A DNA stretch of 64,000 bases from Rhizobium sp. ZPR4 (GTDB lineage: Bacteria; Pseudomonadota; Alphaproteobacteria; Rhizobiales; Rhizobiaceae). Shown in pieces: positions 43,334 through 52,330 of the stretch (its first letter is position 1; each line of letters opens with the position of its first letter). Below the pieces are notes generated by a model, which saw only the letters and a program-made list of their open reading frames with translations, was not told the DNA's origin and ran no database searches. The stretch spans positions 1,736,001 through 1,800,000 of the forward strand of contig NZ_CP157968.1 in assembly GCF_040215725.1 (NCBI RefSeq). Direction: 5' to 3'. A program made the translations under genes and the position numbers.

Positions 43334-43645
43334 TTCCCGAGCCTGATCTCAGCCTGCACACCATCCGCGCCGCCCGACGAGAATAATGCCGGACGGTCCA
43401 CCGCGGTCTCCAAAACAGCGCTCGAACAAACCGGTAAAGTGGCCGCGTGATACGCCAGGAGCGGTATCATGGCGGCCTCTCCGAACATCTCGTCAGGCAT
43501 TGTCCCGCGATCTCCGTGGGACAGCGATCTCTTGGCTGCGGCAAGGGCACTCGTGGACGAGGCGAGCTCAGCCCGTCTCCTCCACCAGTGCCTTGATAAC
43601 TCCCTCGACCTTTTGTGGGGCGATTGGAATGCTAGAGCCATCAAG
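43334..43645. other. Convergent intergenic stretch between two ABC-transporter operons
   Basis: 312 bp between the ends of two converging operons. Several short overlapping frames exist on both strands but none has a ribosome site together with protein-like composition. No clear terminator hairpin was found for either operon, which is notable for so large a gap. Confidence 0.4.
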
Positions 43646-45148
43646 CTAGTCCCGCCATCCTAAGCGATTGAGGAAGAAGCTCTCATTCGGCGTTGGCTGG
43701 AAGTCGAGATTTTTGGCCGCCCCATAGATTGACACCATCTGGTAAAGCGGCACGGTCGGTATTTCACTTGCAATGAAGCTGCCGACCTTTTCGTAGTCTG
43801 CAAGACGCGTCTTCTCATCCAGCGATGACGCTGCTTCATCCAGCAGGGCATCGACCTCAGGCTTGACAGTAATGGTCCAGCTGCTGCCGGAATGAAAGAG
43901 TGAATAGAGAGCCCCGTCTGCATCCTGGCAGGCACAGGAAGAAGTACTGATGGCAAGTGTGGGACCATCCGCCGGCCCCTTCTGGATCAATTGCAGAAAG
44001 GTTGGCGTATCGACATTGGCGATCTCGACATCGAACCCGACATCCTGCAGCTCCTGCTGAATGGCTTCAGCAACCCTCTGGTCAAAAAAGGCGCCGATCG
44101 TCAGCTGAAATTTGGCCGGTTTGTCGGCAGCTGCGATCAATGATTTTGCCTTTTCGGGATCGAAAGGCAGCCCCTTGATCGTATCGCTCCAGCCGAAATG
44201 CGCCGGCGTCACCATCTCGGCGATCGGCTTGTCCAGTCCGCCAAGGATCCCCTGCGTAATGCCATCTTTGTCGATCGCATAGGCCAATGCCTGGCGAAGC
44301 TCAAGCTTGTCGAATGGCGGCTTGTTCGGATTGATGCGAATATAGGCAAGCCGCTCGGTAAGAACAGGCAGCGCCTTGGCATTCGGGGAAGTCTGCAATT
44401 GCGCCGCCTGGTCCGAAGTCAGCGCCCTTGCCAGATCCACGGTGCCCGACTGGATGTCGGCCAGCCGCGTCGACGCATCGGGTACGGCACGGAAGACGGC
44501 CGTCGCAAATCGCCCCTTCTCCCCCCAATAGTTGTCATTGCGTGCAAGCGTTACCGAAACGCCCTTATCCCATTTTACGAAACTATATGGACCGCTTCCG
44601 ACCGGCTGAAGATTGAAGGCTGCATTCCCGACCCTTTCAACGACGTGTTGCGGGACGATGGATAGGTTCGTCAGTGCGGCCAGAAGAGCGGGAGAGCTCG
44701 TCTTCAAGGTCAATGTCACCTCGTGATCGCCGGTCACTGCAGCCTTGAGGATCTTGCCGAATTGCGCGCGTTGCGGACTTGCAAATTTCGGATCGATGAT
44801 GCGGTTGACACTGAATGCAACATCGCCGGCCGTCAGAACGCTTCCGTCGTGGAAGTGAACGTCGTCGCGAAGCGTAAACGCGATCTCGGTATCAGAGACG
44901 TTTTTCCACACAGTGGCGATCTGCGGGACGATCTTGCCCGCATTGTCGCGGGTGACGAGGTTGTCGAAGATGTTGCGATAGACGAAGTAGCTATCAGGAT
45001 TCCATTGCAATTGCGGATCGAGCGTCGACGGCTCATTGACGAGATCGACCACAATCTGCTGCTTTTCAGCCGCCTGGACCGCAGTCACGAAGGACAGCAT
45101 CGAGAAGCCGATGCCCGCACCCAACACAAGAAGTTTATGCCACTTCAT
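43646..45148 (-). CDS. Oligopeptide-type ABC transporter binding protein, last gene of the gamma-glutamyl operon (paralogue B)
   Basis: A 500-aa family-5 solute-binding protein with signal peptide (MKWHKLLVLGAGIGFSMLSFVTAVQAAE). The mature start IVVDLVNEPSTLDPQLQWNPDSYFVYRNIFDNLVTRD is nearly the same as in the binding protein at 52331-53830, so the two are paralogues at opposite ends of one operon. It contains SCACQDADG (about 43912-43939), where relatives have an Asp-Pro-containing ligand loop. ATG 45148 (GAGG upstream) is preferred to an in-frame ATG at 45175. It is separated from the ATPase gene by 75 bp that include a 14-bp palindrome, and could have its own promoter. Confidence 0.88.
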   Translation of the reverse strand: MKWHKLLVLGAGIGFSMLSFVTAVQAAEKQQIVVDLVNEPSTLDPQLQWNPDSYFVYRNIFDNLVTRDNAGKIVPQIATVWKNVSDTEIAFTLRDDVHFHDGSVLTAGDVAFSVNRIIDPKFASPQRAQFGKILKAAVTGDHEVTLTLKTSSPALLAALTNLSIVPQHVVERVGNAAFNLQPVGSGPYSFVKWDKGVSVTLARNDNYWGEKGRFATAVFRAVPDASTRLADIQSGTVDLARALTSDQAAQLQTSPNAKALPVLTERLAYIRINPNKPPFDKLELRQALAYAIDKDGITQGILGGLDKPIAEMVTPAHFGWSDTIKGLPFDPEKAKSLIAAADKPAKFQLTIGAFFDQRVAEAIQQELQDVGFDVEIANVDTPTFLQLIQKGPADGPTLAISTSSCACQDADGALYSLFHSGSSWTITVKPEVDALLDEAASSLDEKTRLADYEKVGSFIASEIPTVPLYQMVSIYGAAKNLDFQPTPNESFFLNRLGWRD

Positions 45149-45162
45149 TTTCCGGTTCCTCA

Positions 45163-45176
45163 AATGATCGATCATT
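45163..45176. promoter_or_regulatory. 14-bp palindrome before the last binding-protein gene
   Basis: AATGATCGATCATT is a perfect palindrome 14 bp before the binding-protein ATG, in the widest gap of the downstream half of the operon. It may be an operator for a secondary promoter or a weak hairpin; nothing further can be said from sequence. Confidence 0.3.
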
Positions 45177-45223
45177 GATGACGATAGTCAGATCTCTGCT
45201 CCTTGCGGCGAGACCGGCGGCAA

Positions 45224-46225
45224 TCATGTCGTGCCCTTGATCTCGACCGTAGGAGCCCGCAGGTGACAGGCGGCTTGATGGTCTCGTCCCACGAGGTTCA
45301 GTGCTGGCGACAGTTCCCGGCAAATGGTCGCCGCAATCGGACATCGCGTCGAGAAGCGGCAACCGGCCGGCGGATTGGCCGGGCTCGGCAAGTCGCCTTC
45401 GAGCAGGATACGCTGCCGCTGACGCTGGGCGACGGGATCGGGCAACGGCACCGCGCTGAGCAAAGCCTCGGTGTAGGGATGCGCAGGTCGCGCAAAAACG
45501 TCGGCCGTCGCCCCGGCCTCGGCGATGCGGCCGAGATACATGACCGCTATCCGGTCGGCGAAATGGCGCACGACCGATAGGTCGTGGGAGATGAACAGAT
45601 AGGAAAGACCAAACTGACGCTGCAGCTCGAAGAGCAGATTGAGGATTTGCGAACGGATCGACACGTCAAGTGCGGAGACCGGTTCATCCAGGATCAGCAG
45701 TTTTGGTTGAAGTGCAATCGCCCTCGCGATGACGATGCGCTGGCGCTGGCCGCCGGAAAATGCGTTCGGCTTGCGATCGGCATGTGCCGGATTGAGCCCG
45801 ACCAGTTCCAGGAGCTCTGCGACGCGTCGACGCCGCTCCAGCGCGGTTCCGACACCATGAATGGCAAGCGGCTCGGCAATGCTGTCACCAATATCCATTC
45901 GCGGATTGAGTGCTGAGACCGGGTCCTGAAACACGATCTGAATATCCCGCAGCCGTGCAGCGGAACGATCCGTGCCTTTGGCTGCAAGATCGCTACCCTC
46001 AAAGAAAATTCGCCCCGAGCTTGCCTTCTGCATCCCGACGACAGCCGCGCCGAGCGTCGACTTGCCAGACCCCGATTCACCGACAAGCGCCAGGCTCTGT
46101 CCAGCTTCGATATCCAGATCGACACCATCGACGGCCTTCAGCAATCCTGCCGAATGCCCAAAGAAGCCGCGACGGATGGGAAAATGCACATGCAGATCGC
46201 GAATCGAGAGCAGCGGCGGCGTCAT
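45224..46225 (-). CDS. Oligopeptide-type ABC transporter ATPase (DppF/OppF-like)
   Basis: A 333-aa ATPase. Walker [12 protein letters not shown], signature FSGGQRQRIVIARAIA, Walker [13 protein letters not shown] and H-loop ISHDLSVV are all intact. The C-terminal oligopeptide-transporter domain ends with GCRFSTRCPIAATIC, the cysteine pattern that binds an iron-sulphur cluster in some relatives. Its ATG overlaps the stop of the D-type ATPase gene by 4 bp. It pairs with that subunit and the two permeases upstream. Confidence 0.92.
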   Translation of the reverse strand: MTPPLLSIRDLHVHFPIRRGFFGHSAGLLKAVDGVDLDIEAGQSLALVGESGSGKSTLGAAVVGMQKASSGRIFFEGSDLAAKGTDRSAARLRDIQIVFQDPVSALNPRMDIGDSIAEPLAIHGVGTALERRRRVAELLELVGLNPAHADRKPNAFSGGQRQRIVIARAIALQPKLLILDEPVSALDVSIRSQILNLLFELQRQFGLSYLFISHDLSVVRHFADRIAVMYLGRIAEAGATADVFARPAHPYTEALLSAVPLPDPVAQRQRQRILLEGDLPSPANPPAGCRFSTRCPIAATICRELSPALNLVGRDHQAACHLRAPTVEIKGTT

Positions 46226-47196
46226 ATCAGGCTCCCGACACGATCCTGGTGCCAGCAGGCAGCACTACGGCTCGACGCCATCGGCTCAAGCCGCGGCACC
46301 TGGCGACAGTCTTCATCCGCGAGCGGGCAGCGCGTCGAGAACCGGCATCCAGCCGGCCATGCGCCTGCATCGGGCACCATCCCCTTGATCGTCGGCAAAA
46401 GCTGCCCGGCATCGCTGCCATCCAGGCGCGGAATGGTTGACAGCAGCAATCTCGTATAGGGATGCCTCTGTTCCCTGAAGATCGCATCGACATCGCCAAC
46501 TTCGACAATTCGGCCGCCATACATCACGGCGACCTGGTCGGCGATATCGGCAACGACACCCATGTCATGGGTAATCATCAGGATCGCGGTTCCGGTTTCA
46601 TCGCGCAGTCGTTTCATCAAATCGAGGATCTGTGCCTGAATGGTAACATCGAGTGCCGTCGTCGGCTCATCGGCGATCAACAGGCGCGGCCTTGTGATCA
46701 AAGCCATGGCAATCATGACGCGCTGGCACATGCCGCCAGACAGTTCGAACGGATATTGCCATGCGCGCATTGCCGCCTCGGGGATGCCGACATCTGCGAG
46801 CATATCGATCGCCTGATCCCATGCCTGACGGCGGCCTAGCTTGCGATGAACGATGAGACTTTCGGCGATCTGGCGGCCGACCGGCATCAGCGGGTTGAGG
46901 GATGCGACGGGCTCTTGAAAGATCATTGCGAGCTCGCTGCCGCGCAGCCGCATCAGCTCCCTCCTGTCGAGGCGGGAAAGATTGCGTCCGTTCAGTTGCA
47001 CCGAGCCGCCGACCATGGTCGCTGCAGCTGGAAGAAGCCCCATGACGGCGAAGGCCGTCATCGATTTGCCGCATCCCGACTCGCCGACGATGCTTACGAT
47101 CTCGCCGGCATTGACCGACAGGCTGACGCCATCGACCACGGCCTTATCGCCGATGGACACCCGCAGCATGTCGACGCTCAAGACCGGTGCCGTCAT
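46222..47196 (-). CDS. Oligopeptide-type ABC transporter ATPase (DppD/OppD-like)
   Basis: A 324-aa ATPase starting MTAPVLSVDML at 47196, where the ATG overlaps the stop of the gamma-glutamyltransferase gene by one base. Walker A is GESGCGKSMTA, signature LSGGMCQRVMIAMAL and Walker [13 protein letters not shown]. The tail has GCRFSTRCPLADEDC. Longer in-frame starts upstream are shadow sequence of the preceding gene. The placement of catabolic genes between the permeases and the ATPases within one operon is unusual. Confidence 0.92.
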   Translation of the reverse strand: MTAPVLSVDMLRVSIGDKAVVDGVSLSVNAGEIVSIVGESGCGKSMTAFAVMGLLPAAATMVGGSVQLNGRNLSRLDRRELMRLRGSELAMIFQEPVASLNPLMPVGRQIAESLIVHRKLGRRQAWDQAIDMLADVGIPEAAMRAWQYPFELSGGMCQRVMIAMALITRPRLLIADEPTTALDVTIQAQILDLMKRLRDETGTAILMITHDMGVVADIADQVAVMYGGRIVEVGDVDAIFREQRHPYTRLLLSTIPRLDGSDAGQLLPTIKGMVPDAGAWPAGCRFSTRCPLADEDCRQVPRLEPMASSRSAACWHQDRVGSLI

Positions 47197-48737
47197 CAGA
47201 TAGTCGCCTCGCGGACGGCCGCCCATGGATTGCGCGGATGAACCATGCCGGTACTAACGCCATCGCGTCGCATCACGGCGGACGGTACGGCAAAATTGAC
47301 AGGATAGAGTGTGTCATCGATCACTTGAACGTCGAAGTCGGCGGCAACCGACGCAGCCACCTCAGCCCCGGCCGTTCGGCTCACCCTGATCGTCGTGCCG
47401 CTGGCATCGATGCGCGGACTGAAGAGCGCCTTCTCCAACGACATGCCGAAAGCCAGGACGTAGGACAGGATTTGCGCGACCGCCGGTACGATCTGTCTTC
47501 CTCCCGCTGCGCCAAGAGCCAGCTCCGGCAGACCGTCACGCGTCGCAATGATCGGGCACATATTGGCAAGCGGCTGCTTGGCGGGAGCAATCGAATTCGG
47601 ATGCCCCGGCCTTGGATCGAACCACATCAGGCCATTGTTGAGAGCAAATCCCAACTCCGGCACCACGACCTTCGAACCGAAGCGGGACAGAAGCGTATTG
47701 GTGAGGGAAACCATGGTTCCACTTGCATCGACTACGCTGACATGGCTAGTACAGCTTTCGCCTGCGGCATGCCCCATATGCTTGAGACGATATTCACTGG
47801 CGCGACGCAACGCCCGTGCAAAGGCAAGAGCCGTCGCTCCCGAATGCGGATCGGCATCGCGCGGAAGCTCTTCAAGTTCATTGAGCGCCGCAAGCAAGGT
47901 CGGGCCGCCGGAAAGACCCGGCACCGCATGGACACGCCGCCCCGTGTAAGAGCCGACGGCAGGCTGCAGCCACTTCGGCGCATAGGCGCGCATGTCCGCT
48001 TTCGAAAGGGCAGAGCCGCCCTTCGAAAGGTCGGCAACCAGCAGCTCCGCAATCTCACCCTCGTAAAAGTCGCGCGCTCCCTCGCGCGCCAGCCTCTCCA
48101 GCGATGCGGCCTTGGCCTTCATCGGCAGGAACAGCGATCGACCGCCCTCCGGTACACGCGGCGCGCGGCCATCGCGAAGGAAGAGATCGGCGGCACCCTT
48201 GAATTGCGCGAGGTTATGGCCATCAATGGCGAGCGCGAGAGCCGCATACCAATCGACCTGCAAACCGCGATGGGCGTGCTCGATCGCCGGCGCCAGGGCA
48301 TCGGCCCAGGAAATGGTGCCGAAGCGATCGAGCGCCTCGGCAAATCCAGCAACGGCTCCTGGAACGCAGATCGATCCGTAACCGAGCAGATTGCGGTCGC
48401 CCTGGACGGAGGGCCATTCGAACCAATCCCCGTCCCGACCGGCAACCAGAGGATAGTCGTCAGGCCGGAGAGCGGCCGGCGAAATGACATTGAAATCGAG
48501 CACGTCGACCGCCCCGGAACCGCCATCGGCCCGCAGCATGAAGCCACCCCCGCCTATGCCGGAAAGCCATGGTTCCACGACGCTGAGAACGAGAGCCGTG
48601 ACGACCGCCGCATCGACGGCATTGCCACCTGCCGAAAGGACGCGAGCCCCCGCCTCGGCGGCCAGCCAGTTCTGGCAGGCGACCAGGCCGTGTTTGCTGC
48701 GGGTTTCCTGCTTGCCGATCGACCAGGTCTCGTTCAT
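47196..48737 (-). CDS. Gamma-glutamyltransferase family hydrolase, cytoplasmic form
   Basis: A 513-aa Ntn-hydrolase proenzyme of the GGT family. The predicted autoprocessing nucleophile is Thr330 (codon 47748-47750, minus) in ESCTSHVSVVD, with the large subunit before it and the small subunit after. EGPGG-type surroundings are visible as NAVDAAVVTALVLSVVEPWLSGIGGGGFML near residue 40. There is no signal peptide, so unlike E. coli GGT it should act in the cytoplasm on an imported compound. The oxyanion region differs: PLANMCP replaces the PLSSMSP of classic GGT, and GAAGGRQI replaces GSPGGSRI. It may therefore be an acylase or amidase of the same fold. ATGA overlap with the deacetylase gene and one-base overlap with the ATPase gene show operon coupling. 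Confidence 0.85.
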   Translation of the reverse strand: MNETWSIGKQETRSKHGLVACQNWLAAEAGARVLSAGGNAVDAAVVTALVLSVVEPWLSGIGGGGFMLRADGGSGAVDVLDFNVISPAALRPDDYPLVAGRDGDWFEWPSVQGDRNLLGYGSICVPGAVAGFAEALDRFGTISWADALAPAIEHAHRGLQVDWYAALALAIDGHNLAQFKGAADLFLRDGRAPRVPEGGRSLFLPMKAKAASLERLAREGARDFYEGEIAELLVADLSKGGSALSKADMRAYAPKWLQPAVGSYTGRRVHAVPGLSGGPTLLAALNELEELPRDADPHSGATALAFARALRRASEYRLKHMGHAAGESCTSHVSVVDASGTMVSLTNTLLSRFGSKVVVPELGFALNNGLMWFDPRPGHPNSIAPAKQPLANMCPIIATRDGLPELALGAAGGRQIVPAVAQILSYVLAFGMSLEKALFSPRIDASGTTIRVSRTAGAEVAASVAADFDVQVIDDTLYPVNFAVPSAVMRRDGVSTGMVHPRNPWAAVREATI

Positions 48738-49654
48738 GGCCTTGCCCCGAAACGCCGCGCGCCTATGGCAGTGGGAATAGCCGAGGCAACGGAAAATCGG
48801 CCGGAGTTTACGGATGCCGCGTGATGGCCGGCAATTTCGGCACCGGTCGCAATCCAGGCGCCGGTTTCGACCGTCATAGCTTCCAACAGCTTTTCGAGTG
48901 TGGCAATGCGCTGTGCCCTGCCGGAAATCCAGTCATGAACCGTCAGGGTGAAGAGGCCTCCTAACCGGTGCAGCGCCCGCCATTCGGCAAGCCAGTCCTC
49001 CAGCACGGCACTACCGGAAACCGGCGCCCAGCGTTCGTTACCGCTGCCCTCGAACTTGTAAAAGATTGCGTCGTCCAGGGCCCATTGGACCGGGATCTCG
49101 ACAACGCCGTCGATATCGTAGGGATGGTCAAAGCCCATCAGCGAGGAGTCATAGGCAAGACCACGCGCCTTGATCTCAGCCAGCATATGCGGGGTCATCT
49201 CCCAGGCGGGCGAGCGAAAGCCTACCGGCAATCGTCCCGTCTGCCGTTCAAACAGTTCGAGGCTATTGTCGAGAGCCGTACTGAACTCATCCTCACGGAT
49301 GTCACGAACCAGTTCGTGGAAATAGCCGTGCAGCCCGATCTCGTGACCGGCAGCAACAAGAGCCGGAAGCAGATCGGGATCGAATTCCGCGACCACGGCT
49401 GGCACATAAAAGCTTGCCTTCACGCGATAGCGGTCGAACAGATCGAGAAGACGACCAAGCCCCGAACGCAACCCGAAACGGCGGATCTCAAGCCTTGCGA
49501 GACGATCCGGAACACCGTCCCGATGCTCCCAGAGATAAGGAGCGATCGCATCGACATCGACACTCAAAAGGACGGCACTCTGCTTTCCCTGCGGCCACTC
49601 GTAAGCCGGAAAAGCAGAAAAGCCCTTTGTCGACCGGGCCTGATCCTCGACCAT
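48734..49654 (-). CDS. NodB-fold polysaccharide deacetylase/PuuE-type amidohydrolase
   Basis: A 306-aa enzyme with the NodB homology fold. The metal/catalytic residues are Asp33 and Asp35 in SVDVDA and the His-rich segment HEIGLHGYFHE (His104, His109, His113). RSPAWEMTPHM and LTVHDW are the later motifs. This subgroup (PgdA/PuuE-like) includes cyclic-amide hydrolases such as allantoinase PuuE as well as deacetylases, and it is cytoplasmic here because no signal peptide is present. AGGAGG precedes ATG 49654. Its stop overlaps the GGT-like gene start. In this operon an N-deacylation or ring opening of the imported compound is likely. Confidence 0.85.
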   Translation of the reverse strand: MVEDQARSTKGFSAFPAYEWPQGKQSAVLLSVDVDAIAPYLWEHRDGVPDRLARLEIRRFGLRSGLGRLLDLFDRYRVKASFYVPAVVAEFDPDLLPALVAAGHEIGLHGYFHELVRDIREDEFSTALDNSLELFERQTGRLPVGFRSPAWEMTPHMLAEIKARGLAYDSSLMGFDHPYDIDGVVEIPVQWALDDAIFYKFEGSGNERWAPVSGSAVLEDWLAEWRALHRLGGLFTLTVHDWISGRAQRIATLEKLLEAMTVETGAWIATGAEIAGHHAASVNSGRFSVASAIPTAIGARRFGARP

Positions 49655-49676
49655 GTTCCTATCCTCCTGCCTAGCC

Positions 49677-50465
49677 TCAGAGCGGCTTCTTCTTTGCCTG
49701 GAAGACGGCAAGCGAGCCAATCGAATTGCCGCCATCGACGGTCAGTGTCGCACCCGTGACATAGGCGGCTGCATCCGACGCGAGATAGAGGACAGCGGTC
49801 GCGGCATCGTCCGGCGACGAAATCCGGCCGAGCGGAATGTTGCCGACGACGGTGTCGATATGTTCTTGCGTAAGGTGGCTGACGTCGCTGCCCGGCGCAA
49901 AGCCCGGCTCGACGATGTTGACGCGGATACCGAACTCGGCAAGCTCGAGCGCCAGCCCCTTGTTCAGGCGGTCGAGCGCCGTCTTCGAGGTACAATAGGG
50001 AACGACCGTGCTACGCATCTTGCGCGAGGCGCCGGAAGAAATGTTGACGATCGAGCCCTTTACGCCCTTGTCGATCATCTGAAGGGCAACGCCCTGGGAC
50101 AACAGGAATGGCGCACGAAGATTGATATCGAAGATCCGGTCCCAGTCTTCAGCAGTCAGGTCGAGCAGGAAACCCGACGGATAAATGCCGGCATTGTTGA
50201 CGAGAACGTCGGCTGAGCCCCAGCGCTCGGCAATGGCGGAAAGGAGCGATTTGATATCGGCATCGGAGGTCAGATCCGCCACATGCTGCAGATGGCCCCC
50301 GCCGATCTCCTGCGCTGCAGAAGCAAGGCGCGAACCATCGGCGTCCGTAAGGAGAAGCTCGGCCCCAGCCTTGGCGAACGCCTTCGCGATCCAGCCGCCG
50401 AAAATGCCGGCAGCCCCTGTCACCACCACACGCTTGCCTTTGAAATCTTGGGAGAAATCGACCAT
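49677..50465 (-). CDS. Short-chain dehydrogenase/reductase (SDR)
   Basis: A 262-aa classical SDR. The cofactor motif TGAAGIFG (from Thr16) and NNAG are followed by NISSG with the catalytic Ser and YCTSK with the Tyr-Lys pair, then GGNSIG at the C-terminal end. Asp near residue 43 in LLTDADGSRL suggests NAD rather than NADP preference. GGAG lies 8 bases before ATG 50465. It is immediately downstream of the permease gene (one base between) and 22 bp upstream of the deacetylase gene, so it acts in the same pathway, probably oxidising a hydroxyl of the substrate. Confidence 0.9.
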   Translation of the reverse strand: MVDFSQDFKGKRVVVTGAAGIFGGWIAKAFAKAGAELLLTDADGSRLASAAQEIGGGHLQHVADLTSDADIKSLLSAIAERWGSADVLVNNAGIYPSGFLLDLTAEDWDRIFDINLRAPFLLSQGVALQMIDKGVKGSIVNISSGASRKMRSTVVPYCTSKTALDRLNKGLALELAEFGIRVNIVEPGFAPGSDVSHLTQEHIDTVVGNIPLGRISSPDDAATAVLYLASDAAAYVTGATLTVDGGNSIGSLAVFQAKKKPL

Positions 50466-50466
50466 T

Positions 50467-51324
50467 TTACGCACTCCTTGGGTCGAGGCGATCTCTCAGG
50501 AAATCGCCCAGAACGTTGACGGACAAAACAAGAAGGAAAAGCGCCAGCCCCGGCATGACGGAAAGCCACCAGGCATTGGCGACATAGTTGCGGCCGACCG
50601 AAAGCATCGCCCCCCAGCTTGCGGTCGGCGGCTGAACGCCAAGACCGAGGAAGGACAATCCTGCTTCGAACAGCACCATCAGACCGAATTCGAGGGTAGC
50701 GACGACGACGAGCGCCCCCGCGATATTCGGCAGGACATGGTAGCGCAGCACCCGTAGCCATCCGGCGCCCATCGCACGCGAAAGCCGGAGATAGGACATA
50801 TTGGTGATAATCAGGGTCTGGGCGTAGGCGACACGCGCGTAACGCGGCCACCGCGTAAGCGCCAGAACAAGGATGACATTCTGCAGGCCCGGCCCAAGCG
50901 TTGCCACGGTGATGATGGCAAGCAGAATAGCAGGCACCGAAAGCACGATGTCGACGAGACGCATGATCACGGTTTCGACCCAACCGCGATAAAAGGCAGC
51001 AAGCATTCCGAAAATGCAGCCGGTAATGCCGGACAGCAATACCGAAGCGAATGCGACGAGCAGCGAGACGCGCGCTCCGTATATCAGACGGCTTAGCGTA
51101 TCACGTCCCAGCTCATCGGAGCCGAACAGGAAATGCGTCGCCCGGATAACGGTGCCTGGCGGCTTCAGGCGTCCGAGAAGGTTCTGTGCATTTGGGTCAT
51201 AAGGAGCAATCAGAGGAGCGAATATGGCCGCAAGGACAATGATCGTCAGGATCAAGACCGAGAGGACGACTGTCATCGGCGGCTTTCCGGCCAGCCTGTT
51301 TGCTTTGGCAAGGGCCGCAATCAT
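50467..51324 (-). CDS. Oligopeptide-type ABC transporter permease (DppC/OppC-like)
   Basis: A 285-aa permease with an N-terminal span (VVLSVLILTIIVLAAIFAPLIAPYDP), the family HFLFGSDELGRDTLSRLIYGARVSLLVA motif, and FEAGLSFLGLGVQPPTASWGAMLSVGRNY near the end. Its ATG overlaps the stop of the B-type permease by 4 bp. It supplies half of the membrane channel of the gamma-glutamyl operon transporter. Confidence 0.92.
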   Translation of the reverse strand: MIAALAKANRLAGKPPMTVVLSVLILTIIVLAAIFAPLIAPYDPNAQNLLGRLKPPGTVIRATHFLFGSDELGRDTLSRLIYGARVSLLVAFASVLLSGITGCIFGMLAAFYRGWVETVIMRLVDIVLSVPAILLAIITVATLGPGLQNVILVLALTRWPRYARVAYAQTLIITNMSYLRLSRAMGAGWLRVLRYHVLPNIAGALVVVATLEFGLMVLFEAGLSFLGLGVQPPTASWGAMLSVGRNYVANAWWLSVMPGLALFLLVLSVNVLGDFLRDRLDPRSA

Positions 51325-52250
51325 GCCGGTCTCCCCCCAAGACGGATGCGTGGGTCGATGAGGCTGTAGAGCAGGTCAGCGGCAAGATTGAGCAGGATCG
51401 CCACCGCCGCGCCAATCAGCACGATGCCCTGGACCACCGCGAAATCGCGCGCGCTGATGGCCTGCATGGTCAACTGGCCGAGGCCTGGCCACGCAAAGAC
51501 CGTTTCTATGATGATAGCGCCGGTCAGCAGATTGGCGATTTCAAGCGCGGAGATCGTCACGATCGGAACTGCGGCATTGCGCATGAGATGGTGGAGGACC
51601 AGGCGGGAAGTCGACAGGCCCTTGGCATGGGCCGTGCGAACATAGTCCTTGCTCAGCTCATCGAGAACGGAGGTGCGCGTCACACGCGCGAAGGTCGCCA
51701 TCGACAGAAGACCAAGAGCGAAGGACGGCATCAGCAGGCTTTGAAGCCCGCTCGCTCCGGACGGCGGCAGCCAGCGCAGAAAGACCCCGAAGAACATGAT
51801 GAGCAGGACCGAGGTCCAGAATGTCGGCATGGATTGCCCGACCAGCACCAGACCTATCAGGCAGCGGGCTTCCCAGCGCTTGCGCCGCACCGCCAACACA
51901 ACGCCGATCGGCACGCCAAACCCGATGGCAACCAACAAGGCGCCGGCCGCAAGTTGCAACGTGTAGGGAATGCGGCTGGCGATGATCTCGACCACCGGCA
52001 GGTTCTGCACATAGGAGCGCCCGAGGTCGAATTGCACCAGACTGGACAGGAAGTGGAAATACTGGATGTAAAGCGGCCTGTCGAAGCCAAGAGCAGTCCG
52101 CATGACATCGATGTCGGCCTGCGTGGCACCTTGCGGCACCAACAGCAGCACCGGATCGCCGGTCAGGCGCTGCAAAAAGAAGACCAGCGTTATGACACCG
52201 AACAAGGCGATGAAGGCCTGGATCAAGCGTCTGGCGATAAAGGCAGCCAT
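51321..52250 (-). CDS. Oligopeptide-type ABC transporter permease (DppB/OppB-like)
   Basis: A 309-aa permease starting MAAFIARRLIQAFIALFGVITLVFFL, with FDLGRSYVQNLPV, LDELSKDYVRTAHAKGLS (the EAA-type coupling loop) and IIIETVFAWPGLGQL. It follows the first binding-protein gene after 80 bp and overlaps the C-type permease by 4 bp. Together with that protein, the D and F ATPases and two binding proteins it makes a complete importer. Confidence 0.92.
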   Translation of the reverse strand: MAAFIARRLIQAFIALFGVITLVFFLQRLTGDPVLLLVPQGATQADIDVMRTALGFDRPLYIQYFHFLSSLVQFDLGRSYVQNLPVVEIIASRIPYTLQLAAGALLVAIGFGVPIGVVLAVRRKRWEARCLIGLVLVGQSMPTFWTSVLLIMFFGVFLRWLPPSGASGLQSLLMPSFALGLLSMATFARVTRTSVLDELSKDYVRTAHAKGLSTSRLVLHHLMRNAAVPIVTISALEIANLLTGAIIIETVFAWPGLGQLTMQAISARDFAVVQGIVLIGAAVAILLNLAADLLYSLIDPRIRLGGRPA

Positions 52251-52330
52251 CCCCTTTTCCTTTCCCCGACGATCCGGGCCTCGACAAACGAACTGGGCTG
52301 GAAAGCTGTACGAAGCGCGTCAAGAGAGCT

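Noticed and set aside
47187..48824. A 545-codon open frame on the plus strand opposite the GGT-like gene
   Set aside because: Arginine/alanine-rich composition without family features, fully antisense to a gene with clear motifs and operon overlaps; a GC-rich shadow frame.
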